In this document: positions 34,981-46,634 of the stretch, piece by piece
Layout: each line of letters starts with the position of its first letter
Numbering within the stretch: position 1 is the first letter of the stretch
Source: Isoetes taiwanensis
Lineage: Eukaryota > Streptophyta > Lycopodiopsida > Isoetales > Isoetaceae
Direction: 5' to 3'
DNA length: 64,000 nt
Assembly (NCBI GenBank): GCA_021234155.1
Contig: JAJEKV010000005.1
Coordinates: 22,643,584-22,707,583, forward strand
Position numbers and translations under genes: made by a program
Notes under the pieces: generated by a model
Told to the model about the DNA's origin: nothing
What the model saw: only the letters and a program-made list of their open reading frames with translations
The model's database searches: none

Positions 34981-35121
34981 TTCCTTTATAAAAAAAAATG
35001 ATAAGGGCTCTCCTCACGAGATGGCACTAATTTTGCATGCTATCTTTTCCTTTGCATGCTTGCTTAAACTTAAATTCTGTTATTCCTTACCCCAGTCCCA
35101 TTATGTTTGAAGATAGCGAGA

Positions 35122-35370
35122 ATGAAGCAAAGTGCCGAGGCAAGCCGAGCGGAGTCTGTGCAGTCTAGCCAATCCGGGCAGACTATAACTCTGCTTGCTC
35201 GATTTTCTCCCTTATCAGTGGGTCATCTTCGTGATAATGGAGCAATATGCTCAGATAAGGTCGGTCAGTGGCTTTTGCAAGCACATCTCAATCAGAAACA
35301 TCTTCTCGAGATGAAAATTACTGCTAATGAAGGTGAACTACTGGTAGAGCTGAGGATGCCACCTGTTTGA
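35122..35370 (+). CDS. Hypothetical 82-codon frame
   Basis: ATG at 35122 to a stop at 35370. Ser/Gln-rich N-terminus, then an amphipathic C-terminal half (WLLQAHLNQKHLLEMKI...). I recognise no family. Codon use looks more protein-like than the surroundings, and a 3' exon of a larger gene is possible, but no upstream exon or matching splice site was identified. Confidence 0.25.
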   Translation: MKQSAEASRAESVQSSQSGQTITLLARFSPLSVGHLRDNGAICSDKVGQWLLQAHLNQKHLLEMKITANEGELLVELRMPPV

Positions 35371-35639
35371 AGACACTTCCTCCTTGCTACTATAATGTAG
35401 TTTATATATTCTATCTTTTCTATTCTGATTACTTATCTGGCAGGACATGCATGTTTTGATCTTGCTTTTTTGTAAGACGTCCTAGAGACAGTTTTTCCTT
35501 AACATATAATATATGTATAAAAATTCAAGTAATAAATTTTGTTGCAAATACAAGAAAAAAAAATCTGCACTAGGAGATACAATGTTGGTGCACGAGAAAA
35601 TAGCTTCAAGTCATTTTAAATTAGATGTTCCTGCACCCG

Positions 35640-37110
35640 TGCCTACATCAGTTCCAACCAGGAGCTTACACCATGTCATGATGTAGAGGGAGGGCATTGA
35701 TGCTAGAAGATGAACCCTTAAAACTCCCCCGAAGCACCTTGCTCCAAAAGACCTCTCCCAAAGGTTCTGACGATGGACGGGCAACTCTCCAACTCCAAAA
35801 CTGCAAATTGGCTCTGCCAATGGACTTAGAATGTTGAGATTACCCTAGAGATCAAGTTTCATGGCCAGAAGACCATCCATGTCTCCAAGAAGCTCTAAAG
35901 TATAGCCCATGTCCAAAAATGCTTAGGTTCATTTCGTTGGGAATGTAACGAATTTGCAAATTATTTTACAATGATTGGAAGTACATGCAAGAAAAGTTTG
36001 ATGGAGATGAACCTTCTTGTTATAAACCTTTTTCCAGCAACCGACTGATCATGTCTAGCCATCAGTGTCCAACCTTACGCTCCAGTCAGGTGATAACAAT
36101 TCTGTGTAGTCCATCATATGTCCTTATGGATGCTGCCAATGTGGCATGACGTAAAAAAATGATGTCTGTCTGTCTTTCTGTCTTATAATCATTTATCTTC
36201 ATTCTAGTTGCCCTAATGCTTCTATTCTCAATTCAATCTAAGGCCAAGTCTAATCAAGGTCACCTCCGAGTAGAATGATCCCAAAGAATGTCTTGCCTAC
36301 TTCAAAAGCAGCTCTTGATATCTAATCGCCACAAGGGGAGGACGATAGATCGAAACTCCATTCCGTCAGTTCCCTTCCGTTGCATTCCCAACTGCAGCTT
36401 CTCGGCCACGTCCCAAGTGCAAAAGTCCAAAGCTCGACCCCCAAAACATAAACCCTTCAAGAGCCTAGTAACTCACAGTGTTTATGTTACGAAGGCCAAA
36501 CATGGCCATCTTCAGGGATAACGCCGTGCACCATATTTGAACATGTATGCACAGCCATGGCAATTAACAAAATGGAGTTCAGATCTATCGATCATCCTAA
36601 ATGAACCCAAACAATATCTTGCTACTACAAACACAGCTCTTGACTTCTAATCGCTACATCGGGAGGAGGATAGATCCAAAGTCCATTCCGTCAGCTCTTA
36701 TTGCTTCGCGTTCCCAACTGCAACTTTTCAGCCATATTCCAAGTTCAAAAAACCAAAGCTCGACCCTCAAAATGTAAACCCTTCAAGGACCTAGCAACTC
36801 ATAGGATTTACGTCTCGGAGTCTAGATCCTAGGCAGATTCGATCAGGACCTTGCACCGTGTTATGACGTAAAGGGAGGGTGTTGTCACCAGAAGATGGAC
36901 CCTTAAAGCCTCTCAGAAGCAGCTTGCCCCAAAAGTCCTCTCCTGAAGGCTCTAGTGATAGACGGGCTATTCCCCCTCTCCGGAACTGTGATTTGGATTT
37001 GCCAATGGACTTAGAACATCTATATTATCTTAAGAACAAGTTTCGTGGCCAGAAGACCATACTTTCTCGAAGAAGCACCAAACTAGCTCATGTTTAATAC
37101 ACTCGTAGTC
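35640..37110 (+). repeat. Duplicated low-copy segments A-B1-B2-A'
   Basis: Segment A (35650-35890) recurs as A' (36840-37100), both with GCCAATGGACTTAGAA and GGCCAGAAGACCAT. Segment B1 (36260-36500) recurs as B2 (36590-36830), both with CCATTCCGTCAG and AAACCCTTCAAG. B2 and A' are contiguous. Frames inside are broken; no domain recognised. It is probably a non-coding transposon present in rearranged copies. Confidence 0.65.
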
Positions 37111-38785
37111 AATTGGCCTAGGAGATGGCTGATGAATACTGCCATGTAAGGCGTAAGTGTTTTTTTGTTTGGCAAAACTGACTATGCAACTTGGTCCGTA
37201 GGTTAATTTCACCATTCGAAACGATATGGCAACGTCCAATCGTCATTTCGAAGTCTCTGTAGTGCCCAAACAACAAAATACTTGGGTTTCTACATGGTCA
37301 TCTTCATGATGCTTTGCGGTTTGATAAGTTTCCTAGACCGATCTTTGATTTTTTTGCACCTGCTAGAAGCAGGGCCCTTGAATGCATGATTCAACGGTCG
37401 AATAGGGGAAACTAAGCTCTGGGAGGGTGGAAATTACTGTACGCCCTCTCGGAGGAGCGCTGCCATGAAAGGCTGTTGGGGAAGTTTTTTGGTGTTCGTC
37501 TCTTAGAGTCTGAACTCTCCCCCCTGTGAGACAGCCGCACAAAGTCCTAGCCTTGTTTGACTTTGGGAAGGGCGCCAACTCAGTTGCCCAACAACAGGAT
37601 GCCTAGACAGTTTTAATGCTAACTCTTCAATCTAAACCTCATCCAGAAATCTAAAAAATTGGCTTGTACGCAGGTGATGATCTAGAAAGCTATCTAACAA
37701 AAATCAGAATTTTATTTCATGCTATGGATTAATTACGAATTTGTGAAGCATAAAAGCAAAAAAATGCATAATTTTTCGACAGGGGTGCACATGACGGTGC
37801 AGACATAAGAACTGACCTCTGAATACAATCCTTGACAAAGAGTTCGACCACTGCAGATGTTTCATACAATGACATGCCTGGACCGATTCCAGGCCTCGAA
37901 TCTAGATTTTGCACTAACCAGCCAAAATGCTGCCTTTTATTTATGCTTATCGAATTTTTGAGAAAAATAGCTCTAACTTTGCCGGATTTAAGATTATTTT
38001 TATGAAATTTCGACTGGAAATTTACCTGCATCTACTTTAGCAATTTGGATATTTCCAACTTTAATCGGATATTCTGGAGAGGAACCCCCCTAATTTTGAC
38101 CCTGGACCGATTCCTATTAATGGCCAATGTGAATGCCGCTCAGGCCTCTGTAAGGATGCTTTGGTCGAGAACGTAAGCATACGGATTAAAAGAAAGTCTT
38201 CTACAAAATCGTCTTTGTAGTAGTGGGATCCATCTTTGCCTTGCTATATGTTTGATGCTATTTGTTGATGTTTCTATGGGAGAGAGATACGCTCATATTT
38301 TTCAGTGGTGTGGAAGTCTCCCCCCATATCTAGGCTTTGGTGGCTAATCAACTTTCAGAAACTAATAAAAGATCTGCTTGAATGCCCTTATGAGAATACC
38401 CTTATTGCTCTATCCTTATTGCTTTTTTTCGATCATTGGATCGAAGCATTATTCTATGAATGTGCCAAATCAAGGGTTGTGGAATTTCCACATCAGACCC
38501 ACGTATAAGTTCGCGCACCCCATACGCCTCTTCAACCTTTCTTGACAGCGACTCTCGAAGAAGCGATTCTTGACAGCGATTCACCGGCGATTCACCCAGC
38601 GATTCTCGGCAAAACCGACTTCTCCGACAGCGCCACTCGGTCGGACTACCTCGCTTCCCGCCATGCTCGCCTGGCCCGATCATGCGTCAAAGCGCCACAA
38701 TTAGCCAACGTCCAATTTTTTTTTAACCCTAACCCTAATATCCTTCCCCAAACCACTAACGAAATCATAGTAAGAAATAAGCTCT
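37111..38785. other. Unassigned DNA
   Basis: Small frames without recognisable domains. A two-and-a-bit unit CCCTAA motif at about 38725 is too short to be called interstitial telomere sequence. Confidence 0.45.
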
Positions 38786-38895
38786 CCCCCATATTCCGCC
38801 AAACCACTACCACAATCATACTAATTGGATAATTTGGGATCCCCCATATTCCGCCAAACCACTACCACAATCATACTAATTGGATAATTTGGGAA
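38786..38895 (+). repeat. 55-bp tandem duplication, nearly identical
   Basis: 38786-38840 and 38841-38895 differ only at the last base, so the duplication is recent. Confidence 0.95.
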
Positions 38896-39702
38896 CCTTA
38901 CGAGGATAAGATTACAGGCAGTTTGAAAAGCTCATTATGTATTTGCCCTAAAGCCATAAGGCTGTCCTTATCCAAAAGTAGCTTCAATCCGCTGAAAGTC
39001 TTTGTAGGCGAGACTTTGCAGGAGAAATGTTGGATTTGGGCCCATAATCTGATGAAAATAAAAGAATACCTTCCCGCGTTATGCTGATCTTGTGCAGATT
39101 AATCTCTGCCGTCTTCCCAAAAACGTTTCCCCTGCGCATTCCCATAATAGCAGCAAGCTCCGCCTGTATGACATAAGAGTGCAAAGATTGACAGGGTTGG
39201 GCAAAGCTGGATTTCAAGAACCCAAGCAAGAAGAGACTGTCGCATCTACCATTGTTGTTGGAAGAAAGAAGAAATCAAAAATCTGCAGTTGTGATTTGTT
39301 CCCTACAAATTTAGGGCAGTTGGGGATCTTAAAATATTTGCTTACCGCTATTTCTTGTTTTAGGGCAATCCCTATTGTAGGTCGTGCCTAATTTTGTGCC
39401 CTAACACACTAGTCGACAAAAGCATCATAGAAAGGTACATCTTAAGATTTCCTCAAGTTGGGACACCTATATGTGCACTCGCGATGATTTCTTTATCACC
39501 TTAAAAATAAAATGACACAAGAAACTGAAATGCACTTTTTCCTGGATGCCATTGGTGGTATATAGAGATGCAGCATTATGTACTGTATGGTCAATTTCCA
39601 AAATTGGACAAACTTCAGGAAAATGTAAATGGCAATTGTGATCACATAAAAGCCATAAGCTCCTTTCATCTACAAGAAAGCAGAAAGAATATGTTATCCA
39701 AT

Positions 39703-41850
39703 TTACAAGGTAGAAATCAGAGACTCATGTGAAGGAGGCTCCTCTTCATCAGTTTGAAATAGCTCCACGTCTTTTTCTTCGTCATTGGTAAAGTCTCTGC
39801 GTTCTAACTTTGCATTAGAGGCAATGTAAATCATCTTATTTGCCTTCTCTAAAGCAAGGCTAGAGTCACCATATCTAGATGCCCATCTCCAAAGTGACCA
39901 ATCACACTTCAGACCACTAGAACTAGCATGCAAAAAAATAAGCCTTATAGCCACCTTTGCCAGAACTTTGAACTCGGTACTTTCCCACACAAGTTTTCTA
40001 CTTTGAAGATTCATCGGCTTCATTCTTCCTGTCGTGATGTCCTTTTCTTTTACCTGGATGGCTTGAGCATAAATGGGTTCCAGTCCTTCAGATCTCCATT
40101 TCATCAGCTCCATTAACACAACTGGAGCTTCTTCTGCAGATACTAACCGTGTAAGAAGCTGATCAACATCCTTCTCCTGTTCAGCAGATAGACACTGATA
40201 AGGAGGAAGATATCTTCCACTGTTATCTTTCACAAGGTACAAGGGATCAAGTATTAGTGCAGCAGACCATGCTGGATGATAATTTTTTAGAAATCTTTTT
40301 GAAATAATCCCTTCCATTATGCGAACATCCATCTCGTTGTCTGCACACCACTGTTTCACCTTGTTACTCATATCATTCCAGAAGGGAAGGCACTGGCTAA
40401 CTAAGGGCTTATCCACTTCAATTGCCTGGATTATTTCCCGCACAATTTTCACTAATGACATGACAGCATTTAAATCAGACCAAAAATTCTCCATGACAAG
40501 AATGTCCATAACCTCTCTTCCTTGTCCATCTTCATCGAACATAAGCTTAAAAGATTCATCCATTACTACTGATTGAAGAGGACTTGCGATCTGAAAAACT
40601 TCATTTAAGAGCATCAAGTGGTAGGGAAATTGAACAAAATCAGCAGGTAATGGGGTGAATGGCACTACCATGCCATGATGATCCCTTTGGTACCTCTCTA
40701 AAAATGCTGCAGCTGCTGTTTTGTTTGTAAAGAACGAGATCACTTTAAAGCAGTTAGATAGGACAGAGGTAAATAGAGGGAGGTGCTTGCTAAAATCTTT
40801 CAAAATACAAGTAAAGGCCTGTAATTGGCATGTTAAGTTTATCATCCACGGATATCTCAGCTCTAAATCTTCCAACGATTTTACTGTACGCTTATCAAGA
40901 TCTGCAACAATGCCTACACAGTGTTCGGGGCATGAATCAATGTTTGAAATGACCTCTTCAACCGTTCTCTCCACAACATCAGGTGAAAGACAAGATAAGT
41001 CGACATAAATGACCTTACAGAAAAGTCCAGTACCATTAGGCAGGTTCAGGGTGACATTGAGAAGAGCCTCTCCGTTTGAACCTGGTTTTTTTTTCCACCC
41101 ATCTAAAACCAGCTGGAAAAACATAGCATCTTTGAGTTTTTTCTCAGATTCTTGCTTAACCTCTAAGTATTTAGCATCTAATTTTGCTCCAGCAATCCAT
41201 TTCCCACTAACTGAAGGGAGACCTACTTGATGAAGAAAGGCTTTAAATTTGGGATGTTCCACACAGGAGAGAGAAACACTCCCACACGATTCATAAAGCC
41301 ACTCTGCTAGCAAATTAAGTGCCATATCACTTTGCACTCTATCCAAAAATTGATAACCCAGCCCTCCATTCATGTTTGGACTTTTTATCCTCTTCACATT
41401 GTCTTCCAAGACTGCCAAAGCTTCCAAATCTTCCTTGCCTCCAGAAAGGACCACTGGTGGCCTGGAAGAAGAGCTTGGAAGAGCCAAGACAGACGAATTG
41501 TTTCTTTTACGTGGAGGCTTTGGAGAAGGGGACGAGCAATTCAAAGGCACAGGTTTTGGAACACTGGCAGTAAAGTTAGGGCAACTTCCTCGCTTAAGAT
41601 GCTCCGATGCTGTTCGAGAAGGGTTAGAAGCAGAAAACATGGTATTGCATAGACTGCATTTGAGTTTTACTGCTCTTGGACTTCCTGTTTCAGGATTTTG
41701 CAAAAGAATGGGTTCCAAGTGCCTCCAATACCATGCTCCTTTGCCTTTAAATGCCTTGCTTCGAACCATCACCAGTCCTTCATAACGTTTATGCGCCGCC
41801 TTAGCGGACATGTCCCCTCCCTCTCCCTCGGCCGCCATAACCAAGCTCAT
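39703..41850 (-). CDS. BED-type zinc-finger, hAT-transposase-derived protein
   Basis: An intact single-exon frame of 715 codons. The chosen ATG at 41850 gives MSLVMAAEGEGG; no in-frame ATG lies upstream before a near-cognate TTG. Residues 15-60 (SAKAAHKRYEGL... GKGAWYWRHLEP) and the finger C65-x2-C68-x15-H84-x5-C90 followed by PNF match, from memory, a conserved land-plant family (the Arabidopsis At1g12380/At1g62870 type), about 720-800 residues. A Ser/Pro/basic linker follows (about 95-140), then a DUF659-like hAT core with LDGWKKKPGS near 245. The C-terminus is acidic (DEEEPPSHES). The family descends from hAT transposases, but lacks transposon ends here. It is probably a nuclear DNA-binding protein; its precise role is unknown. 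The open frame without stops amid decayed neighbours argues for selection. Confidence 0.9.
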   Translation of the reverse strand: MSLVMAAEGEGGDMSAKAAHKRYEGLVMVRSKAFKGKGAWYWRHLEPILLQNPETGSPRAVKLKCSLCNTMFSASNPSRTASEHLKRGSCPNFTASVPKPVPLNCSSPSPKPPRKRNNSSVLALPSSSSRPPVVLSGGKEDLEALAVLEDNVKRIKSPNMNGGLGYQFLDRVQSDMALNLLAEWLYESCGSVSLSCVEHPKFKAFLHQVGLPSVSGKWIAGAKLDAKYLEVKQESEKKLKDAMFFQLVLDGWKKKPGSNGEALLNVTLNLPNGTGLFCKVIYVDLSCLSPDVVERTVEEVISNIDSCPEHCVGIVADLDKRTVKSLEDLELRYPWMINLTCQLQAFTCILKDFSKHLPLFTSVLSNCFKVISFFTNKTAAAAFLERYQRDHHGMVVPFTPLPADFVQFPYHLMLLNEVFQIASPLQSVVMDESFKLMFDEDGQGREVMDILVMENFWSDLNAVMSLVKIVREIIQAIEVDKPLVSQCLPFWNDMSNKVKQWCADNEMDVRIMEGIISKRFLKNYHPAWSAALILDPLYLVKDNSGRYLPPYQCLSAEQEKDVDQLLTRLVSAEEAPVVLMELMKWRSEGLEPIYAQAIQVKEKDITTGRMKPMNLQSRKLVWESTEFKVLAKVAIRLIFLHASSSGLKCDWSLWRWASRYGDSSLALEKANKMIYIASNAKLERRDFTNDEEKDVELFQTDEEEPPSHESLISTL

Positions 41851-42645
41851 TCCTTCCAAACCCTAATTACTCCGTCCATTCCTTTTTTTCCTCTTTGCCA
41901 ATCGTCATGTCTGCTTAAACACAAATCTTTTTTGCCTACCTGGTGCTCATCATCTTCTTCCGCTTCCGGCGAGCGTCATTGCGATGGTAAACAACCCAAC
42001 GGCCCATCTAAAATGTCTCGCGAGCCACCTCCCGATCACCATGAATCTATTCCGTTGCACCCAACCATTCTGTTCCAGAATTTTTCACAAGTGGTCGATC
42101 ACGGGATCCATAAAAAACATAACATCAACTTAAACCTAAAAGAAGCCTTATAAACCTGCCCCCGCTTTTATGGGTTGCCCCAAATGGGCAAACAGTCGCT
42201 CCTCTTCGTGGGTGGGTATGTACCGGGTATATGCCAAGATATTTCCTGTAGCCTAAGCCTGCACCTGCTATTGCAGGTAATTTGTTGGTGGAGGCCTCTC
42301 GGATGAGCTCTTTTCTTTCTTCTCCAAGAAATAGAGCTCTTTTGGAGATCGAGGGTCGTATAGTTTTTAAGTGCTAGCCTGGGAGTATTCTGTGGATTTG
42401 CTTGTTCAACTTGGCTCTTTCATCATGTGTTGGCTTTTGCATAGTTAGGTACTTGCAAGAATCTTCCTTTTTTTTTTTTTTTTGCGGGGGCTTAAGTATG
42501 TTCCCATGACATCCAAGCGGACTCTATCTTTTTAGGTCCAAATCGAGGTCATGCAGCTCCTATGCGGGAGAGCCAAAGGTTGGTGTTAAAGGCGATTTTG
42601 ATTTTTCCAGAAATGCAAGACCATTTCTTAAAGGTCGGGTTTGGT
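41851..42645. other. Upstream region of the hAT-derived gene; unassigned DNA
   Basis: Contains the likely promoter of the minus-strand gene at 39703-41850. No clear TATA box could be assigned. A poly(T) run lies at about 42469-42482. Confidence 0.4.
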
Positions 42646-43517
42646 TGTGATGTTATGAATTCAAGTTGATCTTGTTTATCTACTAAAATATTATTTCAAG
42701 GCTATATAAGTATCCCAAATACTATGAGTCGTATCAATTGGTATCATAGCGAAGGTTTGTGATTCTTTTGGGAACTATGGGCAATGGGATCACCAGTGGA
42801 ATTTGGACTCTCTAATCTATGAGAGGAATCAAAGAATTCAGGTGTAGTTATTATGGTTATCATGCAAGAAGGTAGCTCATGTACTGAAGGGGTCGAGGCA
42901 CTATCATTGGGATGATTGTTAGTTGAGGGAGCAGCCCATAGATAATATTTCATATGATAAGTCATGTAATCTAATTAAAGGCAATGAGCTATTTTGATAT
43001 AAAAGGCAAGTGTTAAGCTAAAAAGGGTTGAAGTCGTGGAGAGATCTATAAATAAATGTTAAACTTCAATTAGTCATATCTCTGCAACCAGAGCTTCGAT
43101 TGAGGCGATCTTTTGGAACCGGCTCGGAATCTAATTTCACAATTGAGGTGGAGAATCTCGTAATTCATCTGTATGAGGGAGTAATGGCTGAAAATATGAC
43201 AAGGGGTCACAGATTACTGCTACAGCGACATTACAGCTTTGCAATTGTTTTCTGATATATTGGCTACATGGATTATTGAGATTAGCTTGAAAGGCCAGTC
43301 AGTTAGAAGCTAGAGCTTGTATTTGCCATGGTGCTTGTGATTGCCAAAACCCAGTGGATCAGGATGGGTGGTTAATTGTGCTCTTATATTCTTGTATCCA
43401 AAAGACTCTTTCTTTCTTGAACTTGTTCAATAGTGGTAATGATGTTGTGATGTTGTGAATTCAACAATATATTATTTCAAGGCTGTATAAGTATCCCAAA
43501 TACTATGAGTTGTATTA
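42646..43517 (+). mobile_element. Small non-coding LTR element (TRIM/SMART-like)
   Basis: Direct repeats 42646-42736 and 43446-43517 both start TGTGATGTTRTGAATTCAA and end CCCAAATACTATGAGTYGTA plus TYA; the second has an internal deletion of about 19 bp. Two bases after the first is TGGTATCATAGC (42739-42750), one base off the tRNA-Met primer site. The 709-bp interior has no open frame. No target duplication is visible, and the purine tract before the right repeat is poor. Confidence 0.65.
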
Positions 43518-43520
43518 GCT

Positions 43521-43640
43521 AGGAAGGCGGATCTAGTGTGGTGGACTATGTGTTGGTGTCTAAGCAGGATATGCATGCCGTCAAGCACTTCCGAGTGGGA
43601 ACAGATAGTAGGGATGAAGGAGGCAGACTCTGACTATAAA
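43521..43640 (+). pseudogene. LINE endonuclease fragment
   Basis: GGSSVVDYVLVSKQDMHAVK followed by HFRVG corresponds to GGSSVVDYVLV...QSFRV at 14640-14715. About 35 codons only, starting right after the small LTR element, which may have inserted into or next to this LINE. Confidence 0.75.
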
Positions 43641-46198
43641 ACAGCCTATTCACAGTTTTCCGCCATGATGAAAGTGGCGTGCATGAAGAAGGATGTTTTG
43701 CCTCTGCAGTACAACACAATTCTTCATTTCTGTTCGCCTTTGCCTTTTTCGTTGCTTCCCATCCTGCTCTAAAAACTTCAGAGCAGCATCCCGCTCAAGC
43801 CCGCATCTCCTTCCAAGAGCATGTCCAAGAACACTGTTCTCCGCCTTCCCATCCTCCTCTCGGATTTTCAAAGAAACAAAAAGCTCACATGGCAACTCAG
43901 CAAAGCTGTTCCTGTCAAAAATTATGCCATAGTCTAGCCTAATCGACCTGGATGTAGCAGCTGAGCTACTCTCAGTCGGGCATCCTTCCTCGTCCAAGCA
44001 AAAAACCGAAGCAGACATGCAAAAATCTGAAGCAGAGATCCTAGGTACAGCAGCCCGCCTTGATGAGGCGCTCTCTGCCATCGCTGCCCTCCTCTGAGCA
44101 AATCCGGAAACATGAATCCCGCTGGAACAAATCCGGATAGAGCAAATTCGAAATCTGGACCATGTTGCAGATCACCATGCGTCGCCTAAGAACTAGGTCG
44201 TTAACAACTGTAGGGCCAGGAGACAGCCATTGCAAAAAATGGATGGCCATGCCCTTTTTGGAATTCCAAAATGAAACCACGCATGCAAAAACAATTGCAG
44301 AACTCTAATAGCAGGCTGGGTTCGAAAAAGTGGGGGTTAGACCCTTAAAATTTCAGTTGGAATTCAAAAATTTCTAGTTTAGATTTTTGGATGCCCGCAA
44401 AATTCCAGTACAAAATAACATAGTTTAGTGTAAAATCTGGTATATTCGAGTCTTGTTCTATATTAAATCCAGTACGTAGACGGCAAATTGTCTGGTAATG
44501 CATAGAAAGTTTTTTGAACCCCCTGGCTTGCCGAACTTGAGGTGCACGATTTTGTGCAATTCTAAACTGAACATGTGGGCACCCACATCACCCAACCTTC
44601 CAAGCCCACGTCATCAAAATTCCTCTTCTTCAAGCATTCGATCTTCGATCTCCAGTGCAAGTAGCCGTCGTTGTTGAACCGTGCAGATCCTACCACAGGG
44701 AAAAGCCTTCTGGATGGTCTAGAATCGAAGGGAGAAAATCGCAGGGATTTAAAAACTTTCAGGATGATGTCCCGAAGCTGAGTTGTGCCAACAGTCTTGA
44801 GGTATTACGCCGCCTTTTCTCAAAGTGAGATTCCACATAGCGGAAGGCAATTAACTTAAACTTCGCCATTAATGCTGGAACTTCCAACTCCGAGCCCTCA
44901 TCTCCCGGTAGTTAGAGCAGCATTTTTGGCAATTATACACTAAACCGAGCCTAATGCCAAACCTAAATTGCCGCTCTTAATTGCCACTAATGGAATATGA
45001 ACTCCTTCTGCATTTTGCAAGATGGCTCTTCTTGATTTGTCGACGTGAACTGCCACATCAAGAACTGCCGTAGTGGAATCTCACCCTCATTGAACTTGGC
45101 TTATTTCGTATCTTGGTCCAATGAATTCTTCTTTTTCTCTGGTTTCCTTGGTTGAGAGAAATAAGAAAATAACTTATTTTTTGAGTTTATTTTTTTTTTT
45201 CTTTCTTGGTTTCAGGTCTCCAACTCTAGCAACCTTCCTGCTTGCACCATTTCGGCACTAAATGGCATAGCTCATGTCCTTTGATAGTTCTTTATTTTTC
45301 ACTGGGGCTATATTCTGTTGGCATTGTAGTCTTCTTCTTTTCATTTCTTAATTATGTTGTTGGTCCTTTCTGAAATTTCTGAAGCTCCACAACTTAAGTT
45401 ATTTATTTCACAATTCTAGTGGCTAGGTGAGGCCCATAGATACAACTGCAAAATCGAAGAAGAAAATTTAAGGAGAATTATCCATATCCTTTATGATGCA
45501 TGGCCCTTACTCCATTGCCATTTTGGAAGACTATTTGTCTTCAGGTGCCGATTGCTTGAGGTACTGGTTGATGGCTCTATTTACAGTTATTTTATATACC
45601 ATATAGGAGTTGCAGTAGGCATTTGTGCCGATTTTTATTGAAGTTAAGGAGTAAATACAATGTTGCCTTCTATTATATGCTTTGCTTCCATGTCGTTGTA
45701 TGCTTTGGAGAAGCATGATTGAACTCCCATGATATCATCATGGATAGTCTACTATAGCACAAATATGCAGTTCTCATCTTGTGCAATACACTTCTAGATA
45801 CCAAACCATATCATCTACCTTTATATATAGTAAGCAGAACATTAATTAGACCTGTTAGCATCATTCTTGCCTTTGTTGCAAAGTTTTTGTCTTTTCTTCT
45901 CCATCTTATGCTGAACAACAAGGGAAGGAGCTTCATTTGGCGACTTGGTTTTGACAACAAGGAACAAAGCTGCCTGTATAATTCAGTCACTCAGCTGGTG
46001 TATTGAAGCTTTCTAGCAGTGAAATGAATATGTCTACATATATTATAGCCAAATACCAATGATGTGTTTGTGGGAGAAAGTTTTATATCAAGCACATGGG
46101 CGGCATCTCCTTAGTTGCAGCAGATATATTATTTTCTTCCTACTTCATAATGTCGTGTATACATATGCCTTATCTTTAAAATATGTTTTTGATTGCAG
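43641..46198. other. Unassigned DNA
   Basis: Two minus-strand frames (43650-44081, and 44041-44280 with WLSPGPTVVNDLVLRRRM) overlap and are partly open, but no family is recognised. A decayed host exon is possible. Confidence 0.35.
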
Positions 46199-46500
46199 TG
46201 CAAGACCTTGTCATTCCACCTAGTCCAAAGCATTATATCTGTGTTGTTGATTATCTTGGATGAGCAAGACAATAGAAACCAGTTCTTATTCAAACAATGT
46301 TGTTTGAGGCTGATGTCGTATCATGATCGGGCTTGTTTGGATTGTACATCTCGCATGATGATGTTGCAAGAGCAAAATAGGTTGGTCGAGGATTAACATC
46401 CTATATCAGCGGGAGCTTGAAACATGTTATCTTGAAGAAGAACAATTGCTCAAAACAAGGATAATAGGACCTAATATTGGTCTTCTCAAAGGTTGGTCTT
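46199..46500 (+). pseudogene. Unrecognised coding remnant
   Basis: After a plausible acceptor (TTGATTGCAG at about 46198), protein-like sequence runs in order with two frame changes: VQDLVIPPSPKHYICVVDYL, then QCCLRLMSYHDRACLDCTSR, then a Glu/Leu-rich coiled-coil-like part (QRELETCYLEEEQLLKTR). No family recognised. It faces the minus-strand gene that follows. Confidence 0.35.
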
Positions 46501-46634
46501 TGAGAAGACTAATCCCCTAGTTTGCCAGTTCGATACTCTTTCGACACAACTATAACTATTATCAAATGCATGCTTGTGAGTTGATTCAAAGCAAGATAGT
46601 GATTGAAAATTCAATATAAATTAGATAAGATTAC

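Noticed and set aside
38720-38740. Telomere-like CCCTAACCCTAAT
   Set aside because: Only about two units; too short to indicate a chromosome end or fusion.
43650-44081. 143-codon minus-strand frame
   Set aside because: No recognisable domain, overlaps other frames, and starts in a repeat-rich stretch; not enough to call a gene.
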